Positions 63,740 to 64,000 of a DNA stretch of 64,000 bases are shown here, piece after piece. Numbering within the stretch: the stretch's first letter is position 1; each line of letters starts with the position of its first letter. The translations under genes and the position numbers were made by a program. The notes under the pieces are model-generated. The model was given only the letters and a program-made list of their open reading frames with translations. It was not told where the DNA came from and made no database searches. The stretch is from Hahella sp050299855 (GTDB lineage: Bacteria > Pseudomonadota > Gammaproteobacteria > Pseudomonadales > Oleiphilaceae), in NCBI GenBank assembly GCA_050299855.1, contig JBNKWQ010000043.1:124001-188000 (forward strand), read 5' to 3'.

Positions 63740-64000
63740 CTACCCTCCACCCAGAAGTCCCGTTAATGCCGAGATGGCAACTTCGCCCTGGCGTAGAAAA
63801 TCTATAGATTTTGGTAAAGCGGCCCCTTGGTAATGGGGATGTGTATCAAAGATCGGCTGGCCGTTTGGCCTGCGGTAGCGCCGATCCATAAAGTGCACGG
63901 TTTTAACGCTAATAACCGGATGCGCGCCTGCCAGGATCAGGATTTGCACCGCAGGATGTAGTGTCATCACCTCATCAGGAGTAATCAAAGCCCGACCATG
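63740..64000 (-). CDS. C-terminal part of a VirD4/TraG-type coupling protein (partial)
   Basis: The frame is open to the right edge of the window and continues beyond it. The visible 87 residues read HGRALITPDEVMTLHPAV, ILILAGAHPVISVKTVHFMD and YRRPNGQPIFD, resembling the C-terminus of type IV secretion coupling proteins (compare the LTPDEV...QGVxPIxxKK pattern). The start lies outside the window. If correct, the integrated element is conjugative. Confidence 0.6.
   Translation of the reverse strand, partial: HGRALITPDEVMTLHPAVQILILAGAHPVISVKTVHFMDRRYRRPNGQPIFDTHPHYQGAALPKSIDFLRQGEVAISALTGLLGGG

Overview
The window looks like chromosomal DNA of a free-living gammaproteobacterium of the Pseudomonadales/Oceanospirillales type. 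The evidence is gene content and gene order: ppsR diverging from ppsA, followed by an alpha/beta hydrolase and rraA, is an arrangement I know from Pseudomonas. So is the block of FGGY kinase, GlpD-like dehydrogenase, alkyl-DHAP-synthase-like oxidase and divergent AraC regulator. There are four tRNA genes (Glu, Ala and two initiator Met), no rRNA, and no CRISPR array that I could see.

Layout. 0-5 kb: YecA-like protein, PLD-family phospholipid enzyme, PHP phosphoesterase, YciI, SH3/coiled-coil membrane protein, PilZ and rraA. 5-14 kb: a small inverted-repeat element, a hydrolase without a nucleophile serine, ppsA/ppsR, an M16 peptidase and mgsA. 14-22 kb: PEGA-MORN protein, a membrane-anchored response regulator, a Nudix enzyme, a two-repeat PTPS protein, an LplT-PlsC fusion and an AEC carrier. 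22-30 kb: tRNA-Ala/tRNA-Glu and gltX, a polyamine-type binding protein paired with a GGDEF/EAL receptor, an uncharted 39-codon gene, and msrA. 30-39 kb: LpxH-like enzyme, a second membrane-anchored response regulator, TetR, DoxX-like, GFA, AmpG, YajQ, a REC-degenerate GGDEF protein, and an 850-bp non-coding tract with duplicated hairpin units.

39-45 kb holds a coherent cluster: iron alcohol dehydrogenase, aldehyde dehydrogenase, glutamine-synthetase-like ligase, RpiR regulator with two operator palindromes, and a class I glutamine amidotransferase. Together they could run a gamma-glutamyl route for an amine or amino alcohol. 45.3-47.5 kb is a patch of decayed genes (VOC, EF-hand/VCBS-type tail, 7TMR-DISM receptor). 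47.5-61 kb holds a second iron dehydrogenase, thiopurine methyltransferase, and an operon of glycerolipid-type redox enzymes ending in an isochorismatase-fold protein and a SLATT-Nudix fusion. These are followed by AraC regulators, a CaiB-type CoA transferase and a diguanylate cyclase.

From 61.4 kb to the right edge lies one end of what looks like an integrative conjugative element. A large serine recombinase ends inside the second tRNA-fMet gene, and the window closes inside the C-terminus of a VirD4/TraG-like coupling protein. Cyclic-di-GMP signalling is a recurrent theme (PilZ, YajQ, GGDEF/EAL receptor, REC-GGDEF, GAF-like GGDEF). The most promising leads are the SLATT-Nudix operon, the gamma-glutamyl cluster with its operators, the NspS/MbaA-like pair, the paired membrane-anchored response regulators and the duplicated hairpin units at 38.4-39.0 kb.
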